Shown here: piece after piece, positions 22,860 through 34,844 of the stretch
Layout of the letters: each line of letters opens with the position of its first letter
How positions within the stretch are numbered: the first letter of the stretch is position 1
NCBI GenBank assembly: GCA_002205965.3
Contig: NADL03000169.1
Coordinates: 1 to 64,000, forward strand
Length of the DNA stretch: 64,000 nt
Direction: 5' to 3'
From: Kappaphycus alvarezii
Lineage: Eukaryota > Rhodophyta > Florideophyceae > Gigartinales > Solieriaceae
Translations under genes and position numbers: made by a program
The notes under the pieces: generated by a model
The model's input: the letters and a program-made list of their open reading frames with translations, nothing else
Told to the model about the DNA's origin: nothing
Database searches by the model: none

Positions 22860-23578
22860 TTAGAGCACAAGTTTAAAGGGGGCAATGTTAGTTGTCCTAT
22901 GGACTTGCTTATTACACGCGAAAGTTAGCGCGTCCGTGAATAGGTCCCAATCCTTGGGGTGGTCACTCATATCGTGCCCTAAGGCAGCAAGTATCGTGCG
23001 GTTGACCCGTTCCACGTTGCCATTGGTTTGCGGATGGTAGATGGTAGATCGTGGTGAATAGGTTCTTGATGCCAAGAATATAGCACACAATCATGAAGAA
23101 CTTCGAGACAAATTGGCTTCCATTATCTGACAACAGATTGATCGGTGGTCCGTATACAAATACCCAGTGGGTGACAAAGGCGGATGCCACAGAGGCAGCC
23201 GTAATCTTCTTGGGGGTGAAAGTTCGGTACAGCTTCGGGTACCGGTCGGTAACAACCAACTGAAAGCAGTGACCGCGTTTGGTGCCAATAAGTTCGCCGA
23301 GGATGTCAATAGAGACATACTCCAGGGGAGCATTAGGGGTGAACAACTTAAGTTCCTTAACGTTCATCCTCAACTTCACTCGGTTCTTGGCACACAAGAC
23401 ACACGAACTGGACACAGCATAGCAATCTATTGCCATTGATGGCCAATAGTATGATTGCCTGAGAAATGTGTACAGTCTTCGATCTCCAGGGTGAGCTCCT
23501 ACCTTTGAGTAATGACTCAAGTGTATTACCCTGCTGGAGTGATGCGGGTATTACTATCTGGGTTATTTCCGCTGCCAC
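22860..23578 (-). pseudogene. Integrase zinc-binding domain and catalytic core
   Basis: The H2C2 zinc domain is visible as HYSKVGAHPG ... CVLCAKNR. The DDE core follows: YVSIDILGEL supplies the first Asp, NLLSDNGSQF the second, and STIYHPQTNGNVERVNRT the Glu. The last block is in another frame from the first two (break near 23090). All three catalytic residues survive, but the frame does not. Confidence 0.85.
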
Positions 23579-23689
23579 TCGACATCGGTAGCACTCATGC
23601 TACGGTGCGTCCATGGTGAGCGCTATCTAGTGACCAGAGTTCAGCCTTGCACGAATTTTCTGACACAATTCATCTTTGTATTGTTCGCG

Positions 23690-24240
23690 GGCCAATTACT
23701 CAGGAGTCATGCATTCAAAATTGGGTTCGCTTATGCTTTGGGTAGCCAGGACATTGTCTACTGAGTCGAAAGGTTCTTCCTGCGCAAAAGCGGTCCACTG
23801 TCTCCCCCCTCTCAAGAGCGGATGTCTCCTCAGCGAGGAAGCACGGAATATCTTCATCAAAGTCTGAGACTGTCTCACCCAAGGTACGGAGCCTCGACAG
23901 GTCATCTGTTTGCGTACTCTCCTTGGTTTTTTATATAAAACCTCAAATTCGAACTCGCTTATTCGAAGCTTCCATTTAAGGAGTCGACCCGAGGGGTCCA
24001 TGACATTCATGGGCCATCTCAGTGAGGAATGATCCGTATGGATGGTGAAGATTTCGACTTGAAGGTAAGTTCAAAGAGTTTTCGAAGCCCAAAACACCGC
24101 TAGATATTCCTGTTCCGTCACAGGATATCTAGTTTTTGCGTCCTTCAGGGATCAGGAGAAGAAACCAATTGGTTTTCGCTCCCCATCTGGATGCGTGGAA
24201 GATGACAACGCCCAATTGATCTTGACTTGCGTCAGTATCA
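23690..24240 (-). pseudogene. RNase H region of Ty3 pol
   Basis: Contains the PVTEQEYLAVFWA-type strand and a TDHSSLRW segment followed by DPSGRLLKWKLRISEFEFEV and YKKPRR, which is the usual end of a Ty3 RNase H domain, then a degraded linker to the integrase. Two or more frame breaks. Confidence 0.7.
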
Positions 24241-25300
24241 ATAAAATATGGTAGTCCTGCCTTGGGCACGGCTAGCACTGGCGGCGACATGATCTGGTCG
24301 ATGACATTGCGGAATGCTCTCGCCTCGACTTCGCCGAAGGTTCCTGCTTAGCTGGCATATCTTTCCGCAGAGGCTTGCTGAGCGGGGCCGCAATGTGGAA
24401 GAAGTCCCTAATGAAACTTCCATAGACGTTGCATAAGCCAAGAAAGCTCCGACGTTGTGTGGAGGTTGTCGGATTTTGGGCTTCCCGAAGGGCTGCAGTA
24501 TATCTGGCGTCGATCTCCAATCTTCCAGGCCTGATGATGTGGCCAAGGTATTTGGCCTTACCTGAAGCGAAGTCACACTTCTTCAGCTTCATCGAAACGC
24601 CTGCATGTTGCAGAACGTTGAGGATTTCATCGACATCGTCTATATATTACTCAATATTCCTCGAAAATATAATGACGTCATCAAGACACACTAGGCAGGA
24701 TCGCCAGCGAAAGGGGGAGAGCAGGATGTCCAGTGTACGTTGGAATGTCGCAGATGCATTGCAAAATCCAAATGGCATTCGCTTATACCGGAACAATCCG
24801 ACGTGGAAGACGAACACTGTCTCGTCCTGATTCATCTTTGGCCACAGGTACTTGCCAATACCTAGAGTTGCAGTCGAGAGTGGAGAAGACAGCAGCGTCC
24901 CCGAGGGAATCAATTCATTCATCCATTCTCGGCAACAGGTACGTATCCTGGACAGCGACGGCATTCAACTTCCAGTAATCAATGCAGAAGCGTACGGAGC
25001 CGTCCGGTTTCGGTATAAGTACGACAGGTGCAGCCCACGCCGATTGGGCGGGTTCGATGACACCTGCGTTCAACATTATTTCCACTTGGGTGGCCTCCAT
25101 CTCTCTAACCCTTGGTCCCGCACGGTATGGTGGCTGTGCGATCGGCCTCGTACCTGGGACTTATTCGATGTGATGCTCGACGGTGGTGAATTCCCCGAGG
25201 GAACCATCCAACATACGGAAGTATTTGCTCAGCATCTTCTTGAAACATTTTGCCGCGGAAGGGTAAAGGTGGCTCCAGTCGAGGCCATCCACTCCCGGAA
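24240..25300 (-). pseudogene. Reverse transcriptase domain of Ty3 pol
   Basis: VIEPAQSAWAAPVVLIPKPD and FCIDYWKLNAV are RT motifs 1-2. FSTLDCNSRYWQVPV (near 24890-24840, one frame) is motif A with the first catalytic Asp. FRYKRMPFGFCNASATFQR is motif B and VCLDDVIIFS is motif C with the Asp pair. KKCDFASGKAKYLGHII follows. The catalytic residues are retained but motif A is out of frame with motif B, and a stop follows SRNIE. Confidence 0.9.
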
Positions 25301-25964
25301 TGTCGACCTTGCTTGACGCAGCCTGCCTGGGTGTCGGCCGGGTTGTGTTGTCTACTACGTCCTTTTTTTTCGGCTGAACCGATCCTGTTGCTGGAGCAGT
25401 ATTCTCCATGAGTCCAAGTACCTTACCTATAGTAAGATAGCTTGGAACCGCAGTGGTTGGACGAGGCAGAGCTTGCGCCACCACTTGCGATCGATGAACC
25501 CTAACCGGAAACCGGCAAAAGATGGCGAGGAAAAGTCGGAACGGGGTCCCAGCTTCCACTTGGACAACTCCGTTGGCAGCAACCAGGCCATACGTATCAT
25601 ACAACTGCGAGTCAGGCTGGACAACGATGAGCCCTTGCATTTCGGTGGTAACTGAGACAAACGATTGGCTTTGTGCCGGTATGGTCACCCTATCTTCGAC
25701 TCTCACCTTGGGTAACACTCGACCATCTGCGGTGGGTGGTTCGGGTTCGGGGGAGTGGCTTCGGACTCTGTGCTCTCTTCAGTGGTCTCCGCGTGATCGG
25801 AACGGTCAACCCACCTTCGAGCTCGAAAAGCTTAGCTCGGGGTCGAATTGCTTCGAAGAAACGATCACATTAATCTGTACCCGGTATCGTTGGCGCGGCC
25901 AGTTTCTCGCAGACGATGAAGTCAACTTTATGGAGGAATCTTCACATCCTCACGGGCAACCGTA

Positions 25965-26237
25965 TTAATCCTTTGGTTCGCAGAGGGTGAATTTGGCGTC
26001 ACAGATATCTGGCAGAGGACCATAGGCCTCGCAGTCTCCGAATCCGTCAGGGAATTTAGACTCGCGATCAAAATTTGGTCCAGCACCTGTGTCGAGGACA
26101 GCGAGTAATCGGTGCATGAGAGACTGCCTGAGGCCAAGGTCCGCGTATACCTTGTAAGTACGCTTGGCCATGACCATTATTCTATCAGGATGCTTGGTGT
26201 TTCGTATCTTGATCCACGGTCGTTGTAGGGAAGCCAC
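25965..26237 (-). pseudogene. Aspartic protease of Ty3 pol
   Basis: LLAVLDTGAGPNF (DTGA encoded at 26092-26103) is the retropepsin active-site loop. The frame closes at 25965, before the flap and the second half of the domain. It lies between the zinc knuckle and the RT as expected. Confidence 0.75.
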
Positions 26238-26666
26238 GACCTTCGCCCCTGGGCACCTGACAGTAAGTATTGTCGGGGTCGCCGGGACCGTCCAAAGGAT
26301 ACCCTCACTGACTGCAGTAGAAGATAACGGGGTAAGTGCGTGGAGCTGTGAAGCCCCAGGTCAAGCCTCAACAGTGTTTGCAGAAACATCTGTCTCCTTT
26401 CGGAAGGATCCCTTTACTCGTTTTTCGGACCGACAGGCGCGTCTATGGGCGTCTCCATTGTTTGCGCAATAGGTGACGTGGCCGGCAACTCGGACGGGGC
26501 TGTGCCGTACGGCATGTAGGTACCAGATTCCGAGTTCGGCTTCGCGCCCTGTCTCAACCATGCGAAAACACGGTCATAGCTGGACAACGGTACAATGGCG
26601 CGCTGCTGAGTAGTAAGCTTGTCATAATTTGCGCAGCACGGTCGCTGTATTCCGAAGAGGAAATAT

Positions 26667-26708
26667 GCACTCCGGGGAGATGTGTCCCTCTTCATAACAC
26701 AGATGACA
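26667..26708 (-). pseudogene. Gag CCHC zinc knuckle
   Basis: Fourteen codons read C-x2-C-x4-H-x4-C exactly (CHLCYEEGHISPEC). This is the nucleocapsid RNA-binding knuckle, placed between the capsid region and the protease. Confidence 0.85.
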
Positions 26709-26782
26709 GATCAAGTTACGACTGCGAGGGTCTTTCTGTGGAGCGGAGGACCTCACTGGAGACTTTGACGTTTGTCTACCGC

Positions 26783-28760
26783 CTATCCAGCCTGGGCGGT
26801 TAAAGTTGATATGCCTATCGGCATACAGAATCCGCGGAGCGGGGGTGTAACCACGATTCGAGATGACCAGGGAAGGGTCGTAAAACGTAGCCTCCGATTG
26901 GTTTCCTCAGTGGTATTTGCTGGGCCTTCCGACGCTGCGACAGTATCCACAAGGTTCAACCCGTACTCATTACCTTCAGCATCATATTCGGTAGTCGAGG
27001 TGCGAGAGTCAGGTGGTGTTTCCACTGCTACTACCCGTGATTTGGACGGAGTCCGGGAATTCCAACGGAGGTGAAACTTCTTCGTCGGACCAAACTTAGG
27101 AGGGCGAGAGTCTATGGAAACCTTGCGGAAGGCTTTGGACAGAGCGTGGACGGCGATGCCGTGGATCTCGGCATATTTCGTGATGTCGATGAACGTCGCG
27201 TCCTTATTCGAACGACGGTAATGGCTCGTAACGAACTTAATTCGGCGGTAGAGACCATCAATATACATGGTGAAGAGCTCCTGTGCGTCTTGCACGTTTC
27301 CACAGCGATTAATCACGTCCGCTAGTCGAAGATAGTAATCTCTTTCCCCTTCAGTGGTCAACTGCTGAACATCTCGCATGGCTAGCACGACATTACGGAT
27401 GGCATCATCAGTAGAAAAGTATCCCAGCATCCACTGTATGGCCTCAGGCCAGCTGGCAATTCCACCCTGCATGTCCGCTGCTGGGGACATAGTCTCCGCT
27501 ACCGAGCGAAACCGTCTTTCGGCTGCACCGATAAGGAAGTCCAAAAGCACTCGAAAGGATTGAGCCTCTGTCATGCCCTGGAGGTTTTACTGTCCTACCA
27601 TTAACGCAAGTAACGAGAGCACCTGGATGGGATCATTTCCCGAAAAGAAGGTCCTCCTCTTAATCTTCTCTAGTATTCCCTTCGCCTTGTTGCGCGCCTT
27701 TCCAGTCTCCGAAGAAGTCATTGACTGAGATGTTCGCTTAAAGAGATAGGTGCAGTACGACCGAAGTCTACGATAAAGCTGTTTAGTCGGCTGTAACTCA
27801 CCAGGGCCCCACCACTCAGTGCCTGGTTCTTCCCGCAACCAGATGTGGGTCATTATGGTTCGACCTGAGGTCAACGATGAAGTCTGAAAACTGGATCTGT
27901 GTGAACGTTCCTTGGACCTTCTTGCCCTCGACGGCTTTCCCCTAGGGAGTCCATTCTCATCTATCAAGACGACCGACTCCTCGTCAGAGGTAACTTCATC
28001 GGAGTCGTTTTCATCGCCATTCCAGTTATCGGAGCTCGACTCCGAGGACAAGTCCGATTTCTTCTTTCTTTTGGACTTCTTGCCCCTCTTCTTTCCCTGG
28101 GACCATCCCTTTTGTGGCGGCTAGCGTCCCTCTTCTCACCTCGATCGCCATCACTTTCGCCCTTCTCGTAATCTTTATCCGGAGAAACTCCCCGCTGCTT
28201 GCGCGGTGGTGCTCCCGTCTGAGGTCTAAGACCACCGGCGGTTGGAGATCCTTGGTCTCCAAACGACTAAGTCTACGAAGGATGCGATCGGCTCTTTCTT
28301 GGCCTGCGGCCTTCTCGACTGTGATATCTTCCAGTATGAGGTTGACGTCTTTTCTAAACGTAGCTACCTCCTTTCTGAAGTTGTCCACTATGTCCTGCAG
28401 ATCTCCTAAGGTGTTTAAGCGACCATCCGTGTTGACCGAAGTCAGTGGTCCGTCGAGTTTCCATGCCTTTCGTTTTTTCGTGAAGCGTACTGACATCTCC
28501 ACAGACGTTTTCCAATTCTGTTTGAACCATGGCGAGGAGCTCCTCGCGAAGAGGAACGTCGTGCTACAGACAGCGGTTACTAACATCGGCTTGAGATAAT
28601 CTCGGGGCCGATTGGGTGTAACCTGATACCGAGCGTGCCCTAGTTGGCAACCGTGGAGGCTCCGAAATGGAGCCTCCTCGAGGGGCAGTAGCTGAACTGG
28701 ACGTACTATGTCCGGCCCAACTGACGAAATGCTATAGAGTTGCTCGGTAACGGCAGACAT
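26783..28760 (-). pseudogene. Gag polyprotein region of the Ty3 element
   Basis: The ATG at 28760 opens 244 codons that include a helical, coiled-coil-like stretch (LGDLQDIVDNFRKEVATFRK). The next frame (28051-27587) has an acidic Ser-rich segment and then RTFFSGNDPIQVLSLLALM. The third frame (27574-26783) holds SWPEAIQWMLGYFSTDDAI and further capsid-like helices. The FSGNDP ... LL pattern is typical of Ty3 gag capsid. The three pieces are separated by a frameshift (28051/28026) and a stop (27587). Confidence 0.75.
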
Positions 28761-28907
28761 CTCCGGCTCGCCCTAGGCGATACGAAGACAGACTTGAGCT
28801 TGTGAGGAGCGGGTTATGGGCACCTCTGGCGTCCCAACTTAAAAAGTTCCAGCTTTCGGAATCTAGGTCGGAGGACCAGATTATGAAGTTTAATGGGAGA
28901 ATTAAGG

Positions 28908-29006
28908 TCTAGGGGTTTTAGGGGTTTTTAAGGGATTTAGGTTTTTGGGGGTTTTAGGGTTTAGGGTTTTTTCAATGTTTTAAGGTTTTTTAGGGGGTTA
29001 GAAGAT
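28908..29006 (+). repeat. G/T-rich TTTAGGG-like tract
   Basis: About 100 bases of irregular GGTTTTAGGGG words, with two exact TTTAGGG units in tandem at 28953-28966. It lies between the Ty3 gag start and unannotated sequence, where the 5' LTR would be expected. It is an interstitial telomere-like tract, not an array long enough to be a telomere. Confidence 0.8.
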
Positions 29007-30320
29007 TAGGATATTTATCTTTTTGATCGATTCTTTCTTATCTCATACTTCTCCTTTGTAATCCCATTGTCCGGCTTTGTTTTTGTGGTTCAATGGGCGA
29101 ATGCCGGGCACTGAGGTCTCCATTCGGGAATGTGGTAAAAGAACAGCACAATCTGACACACACACAAAGCTACACCAGGAGTTCGAAGCCTGCGTCCACT
29201 TTAAGCACCCTGCGATGCAGTGGGCCAGTGTACCTCGTCTCAGACGAATCTAGGTATACTTATGATACGTCTGGGATGTGGTACAGTAGGGTTGGTAGAG
29301 CGGGACAGTCTTCGAACGGGAGTAGGTTACTCCTACTCCCGGGGTGTAAGGCCTGACCGGGTCCAAAGACTCTTGTGGTTTGGTATGGAACACTGCAAGT
29401 GTACGGCTTACGTCAAATCAGTACGAAGCCAATTAGTCTCGAGTCTCCTTAGAAGAAATAGGGTTGTGTTCCAACGACACACGACGAAAAGTTCCACTTG
29501 CATATAGGCGCTGAACTTGCAACAAGCGCTATAAGGCGGTACGAATACTCCGACCAATAAAAAGGAAAAAAAACAGTGACGGGTAGAACCAAACGTATAC
29601 TTGTGGGTAAAACCCAACAATAGAAGAAACCAAAGCGCAAAATGCTCTGAGCCGAAGTTCAACTTCTATGTAGACGCCGAACTTGCGGTACGCCAAGATT
29701 AGGTGCGGTCACACAGATCTAGGAGACACAAAAAGATGAGTAGAGCCCAAGGTAAGGTGATGGGTCTAACCGAAACGAAAAGCAAGGAAACAAGGTAAAA
29801 CTGAAAGATAAAAATGACTATCCCGAAGGATGTAGGAAAAAGAGGCCCCCTGGACAGATGGAAAAGCAACAGGCCAGAAACGCCGTAGAAAAGGGTTAGT
29901 CGTCGAGACAGAAGTTGAGAACAAGTTCAGATCCGTGCCAGGGCTAGCTCTCTTTACTCGGGAGCCACAGGGGTCCTAGTTAGAATAAATAATAGTTAAC
30001 TATCCTATCTAAAGTTATAGCAGTGTCAGGCCCCTACCGGGTGAGAGTTAGATCCATGTTAGTGAACGGTTACAGTGACACTTGGCCAAATAAACAGGCT
30101 TGGTCCTTAATAAACATCAGGTCCACCTTGGGTGTCATGCGAGCCCTGTGAGGCGGTCTCGGCCTTAGGCGTTACAGTGTCGACGCCAACTGTAGGTGTA
30201 AATAAAGTTAGTAGTAACATGACGTTTAGATCAAAAACGGTTGTCGAAATTCAGTTACCAAAATGGGGCATCGCTGGCAGCAAGGCTCCACGTCCTGTCC
30301 TTGCACTACGGATTTCAAAA
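29007..30320. other. Unassigned GC-intermediate segment with a duplicated 32-mer
   Basis: No gene recognised. Two related 32-base segments at 29489-29520 and 29655-29686 share AAGTTC-ACTT and GAACTTGC. Composition falls from about half GC to AT-rich near 30.3 kb. It could include the lost 5' LTR of the Ty3 element, but I could not show this. Confidence 0.35.
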
Positions 30321-33300
30321 AAATTTGTTTTACGTCTTTAGTCCTTGAAAATGTAATAATAATACATGAAATTTCATAAAAAACACATTACGGACATTTT
30401 CCGACTATGCCGTTTTTGCCTCTGGATTCCAGTCATATTAAGAGAATAGTGTAAGTTTCTTTAATATTCAGGTAAGATTGAAATAGAACATTTAATATAA
30501 AACTACAGATGGAAGGTTAAACAATTTTAAATTCAATTGTTTCTATCTCATGTCGCCAAATACCTAGCTTCTGTAATTGCTGAAGCTTTTGATTACCCAT
30601 TCAGCTCTGTTCATTATGTATTATTCTCAATTCAACGACGCATATCAAGGAAATCACTACGAAACATATTAGTGTTCTAAAATAGTATCTTCAAGAAACT
30701 ATTTATGTATGAAATTTTAAAACAGCTCTTCTCATTGCTTTCTTTCATTTTATCTAAGATTTTTAATCGTTCCGTTAAATATCATAGAAACGGTCACCAG
30801 TTTTTTATATCTTTAATTAGATCAGTTCATGAAAAATACTTGCCCAAAATCCATAAGAACTAAGAAAAGAAAGGTAAAACAAGATTCGACAATTACAAAA
30901 ATACTGAGTAACTTATGAAATAAGTATTTTAAAGTTTCTGGAAGAAACTAAATGACGAAAATTTTCTTTTCGAATATACTTAGGAAAAGGTGTAAATGAT
31001 AAATCTAATTTCATTCCTAAAATTGCAATTTAAAATTCCACCTTCGCCTCCGAGAATTTTCTAATTTGTCTTTCATATTACTCCAGAACAGATTTTGATC
31101 AAGGAATAAAACATTTTATGAGTTTGAAATTATGCGTAACACAAATGAATTGTAGAGATGATATTTGTCCCTTAAAGTATCCGACCTCATACAACTCAGA
31201 TCTATGCCCATTCCTATATTTCTATCCAACGCGTATTGCGCGAAATGCACCATCCTCTCCGAGGTCGTATGTGACTTGCCTGTTCTAATTCGAAAATTGT
31301 ACAATCCGGTTTCATTAACCTTTCTCCTGCATCAAAAAAAGTATACTCGGACAATATAATTCTTCCACATAGCTCGTACGTGATTAACACAACGTGAGAT
31401 TTAAGAACTAGTCTAAATCCGTCGAATACAGTAGTTTCTGATTTTCTTCAGTTCTCAATGATATCTCTATCCTATTGACATCTGCATTATATTTATAACG
31501 ATATTGTAACTTTATATGAGTTGTAAGGCCCTCTTCATTCCTAAGCCTGAAATAGCTGTCAGTCCCTTCTACAAACCGAAACTGGTAATCTGCTCGAGAT
31601 GTTTGTGAGTGGCCGTAGTAGTACAAAAAAAGTACTTATGTAATAGTTTCCATTCACAATTTCTTCATAAAATCTTCTGGGTAATTTGCTCATAATACAA
31701 CTACTCTTTGCACGTTGCGCGTTGCGCAAAACAGAAAATCTCAAAACTTGTTTCCCCAGCCGCTTAGAAAACTTAAATAGTTTCTCGTATAGTACAGGAA
31801 ATTTTTATTTATTATAAAGTGTATCCTATTTGAATATACAACTAAAAATGTTTCATATATTGGAACCATGAAATTCGTTAGAAAAGTAAAATGCAACGCT
31901 CCACAAGCAAAAAGTAGTTTATGGCAGTATTATGTACTGGAAACCTATCCCTAAAACTTTTCGGAATTCGTTTTCAAAATATTCATTAAAAAACGCTACC
32001 GAACAAGCTATGATAGCAAATTATACCTTTATGCATTATCAAAGTTTTTAATTATATTTCATAATTGAACTACACTTTAGAATCACAAATTGGATCCATG
32101 CCTTCAAAAAGTTTTTATTGCTTGTAATTAAATTACAATAATTCATCTACCTTTGATAGGGTAAATAGTCTCTTTAATTGTTCTCTTTACTATAAAACCT
32201 GTGTCTGAAGATTTTTTAGATACTTGGCAGCTCTATCTGAAAACAATAGTATATAATCTGATTTTCGTGAATCAAAAATCCAATGATATCTTCCGCTACA
32301 TTTGAATAACATCAAGTGCTCCTATTGCGGCATATACACTTAGTAACTCGATAGCATGAAGATTATGAAACTCTAAGTTTAGAAAAATCATTAAAAATAT
32401 AAAAACTCAATTCTTTTTCCTCAAATATAAAGACAATTTATGTAATTTAAAAGCAATGTACTCATTTAAGAAAATATTTATCGATACTTGCGTTTCGTTT
32501 TGCAAATTGCGTGAAATTGTTGCTGTCAACACTTTATTGTATATTACAATGCCGGGCTGCACATAATTTGTAATTACTGCATTGTATTCTCTTGTCCAAT
32601 TCTGTACATTTCTAAAGCTAACTGTACGCTACTGCACATATATACATTTCTGTAACTTTAATTTACTACGACAACCTCTTACTACTTACAAATTTTGTCT
32701 GTATGTGTTTCTTTGTGTGTTTATGCTCATATTTTTGCAGCTTCTCGCCCTTTATTGGCTCACACGGGAGCTCTCCCCAACCAATACAAGAAATAAAGCC
32801 TGAGGTATATAAAAATATCGTGACAAATGTCACGATGCCCTGATCTGTTTCCCACGATGAAATTCAACCCGGACAGAAGATAAATCCTAAAAACCGCTGT
32901 AGAAAGACCAGAGATTCGTAGAAAGACCAAAATTAATCCTCTGTATGTTCTAACTGTACATTAACCTGATGGTGCTGCAATTCGTTGAGAAGAAGAATAT
33001 CGGTAAAAAATTAGTCCAAAACCGAGTGATTTATTTCATAAATGAGCATTTCCCCGTGCCCGTGTCATACTATTTCTGGATGAGGGGTCCACACACTCAC
33101 TACGGGCACTCGAAAACGTCTACCGAGCTCCCTCTATAGATATTTCATCATCGTCACTTAGAGTTGGAATAGTTGGCGCATCCCATCATGGTGAACACCC
33201 AGTGCGGAAATCACAACCCGAACGCTGTTGTACGGGTGAATGCCTCTGCGGTAATGGATTCCTAAAAGTGGGTATCAATTATATCATAAATTTGGCAAGA

Positions 33301-34844
33301 CAATATTGCATCACGGACTGAAGGAGAAGGAGCCCAACTGATAGCAGTCAAAAGATAGAGCTGATAGTTACTGAAGGAGGATACAAGAAGGTATGGTTGA
33401 CGACTCTGGGATAGTACCATACAGTCAAAAGTTGCTGCCGATGAACGCGTTTCAGCTCAGCATATAGTTTTATGTGTCTTTTCCTGCGATATTAAGTATC
33501 TCTTCCGGTAATTGGGCAAAGTAACATTTTTTTCGTCTTCTTAAGTCACAATAGGGTGTGAAATATACTGTAGTATCGGCAATTTTCAAGATACGTGTTA
33601 CTTGGCAATATAAAAAGCAATGCGAATACTACCAAGGGAGAAAACAAATTTATTCTCTTTATGCTTTCTGCTAATGTTTTTCTCTACTCTTTATCTTATA
33701 TTTACGCAACTAAGTTCCCTTTTATGTAGTACTCTTTGCTTTTTCTCTTTTTTTTACAGCCATACCGTCTTTGAAAGTGATTCTTTATTCTTTTCGGTTA
33801 TTTGACTTTCTTTCACTTTATGCTCATCTTTATATAATAAGTATTTATGCACTTAGTTTGTCCACTAAGTTATTCTTTTAAATGCAATTTTCCCCAACTA
33901 CTACGGCAAGATTAATTCCTGCCTATTTTCTGATTCATCAGGCCTGCAAATATGAGACTGCTGACGCTATTTTAACTCCTCGCATGTGGGTTAAAACTTA
34001 TCAAGGGCCACCTATCAACAACAATTTGACAAATTTACCCCCCAGGCAGTCAATATGCACAGAATTCCCTTCTCCCCTATTTATAAATCTAGACAGTTTC
34101 GCCTCATTAATGTCTCCCCTCTGTTCCCTTCGGGTTAGCCGATACAAATAAATATCTATGCCTCTAAACAAGAAAGCGCCTGGCGGAGCTTTTGGCTCTT
34201 CATCTGGTCGAAATCGAAGCATAGGATTCTCCAGAGGGGACTTGGAAGAGAATTACGTTAAGTCAGAAGAGGTCTTTGGAGAATTAATGGCCTCGAAATT
34301 GGTCTAACGGATAGAGAAATAGGAGGGGAGGTCAGGTCCAAGGATGAATTATAGAAGGAGAAGGAGTCCTCGAGTGAAGGGGAGGATGTCGGACCGGATC
34401 CAGTGGATGAATTAGGTAGTCCTGCAAATGGGGCCAGTTGGAGGCTCGTTATGTGAGCTAGACTCGTTGTGGGAAGGGTAAGGCAATTGTTAGCTATTTA
34501 AGGGCAATCGTAGGGACTACATGGGTACTTATTGTATCTTGAGGGAAGTACTAGGTATTGATCTGGAGGCAAAGATTCTGAGAAATAAATTTGCTTTGTT
34601 TCTTTTAAGTATAATTTATCAAATTTGATGCGTCCATATGAAGTCTTTTTCTGTGTTTTCTGGTATTTTCAGTACTTTTTCGAGATTTTAGATTTCAAAA
34701 GAACTATAAAAGCTGAATGAAATGCCTCCTTCAAGAGAGGGCAGGCAAGTTGGAAATCAATTTCAAGTCAAAACCCTTAGATGCGAGGTGCAAAAACAAC
34801 ATGATCCCTTACGAATGGGCTTTTTTTGATAATTTATTCTGATT
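30321..34844. other. AT-rich stretch without recognised genes
   Basis: No open frame above about 90 codons with any familiar motif. At 34158 an ATG opens 47 codons (MPLNKKAPGGAFGSSSGR...). About 34370-34440 can be read as an acidic tail (SSSEGEDVGPDPVDELGS), so a short relic of a retroelement is possible, but I cannot support it. Confidence 0.4.

Larger units (their letters stand above)
21434..28760 (-). mobile_element. Ty3/gypsy chromovirus, internal region, degenerate
   Basis: Read on the minus strand, the order is gag, zinc knuckle, aspartic protease, reverse transcriptase, RNase H, integrase, GPY/F-like module and chromodomain, which is the chromovirus order of Ty3/gypsy retrotransposons. 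All domains are found over 7.3 kb, but frameshifts and stops break the frame in nearly every domain, so the copy is inactive. I found no pair of long direct repeats flanking it, so the LTRs are either lost, too diverged to see by eye, or cut off by later events. The left side abuts a GC-rich spacer with a hairpin; the right side abuts a TTTAGGG-like tract. Confidence 0.9.

Noticed and set aside
28780-29500. 5' LTR of the Ty3 element
   Set aside because: Compared by eye with 20.84-21.43 kb; no shared stretch longer than chance in direct orientation.
34158-34301. 47-codon plus-strand frame as a gag start
   Set aside because: Too short, no domain, not repeated in the window.
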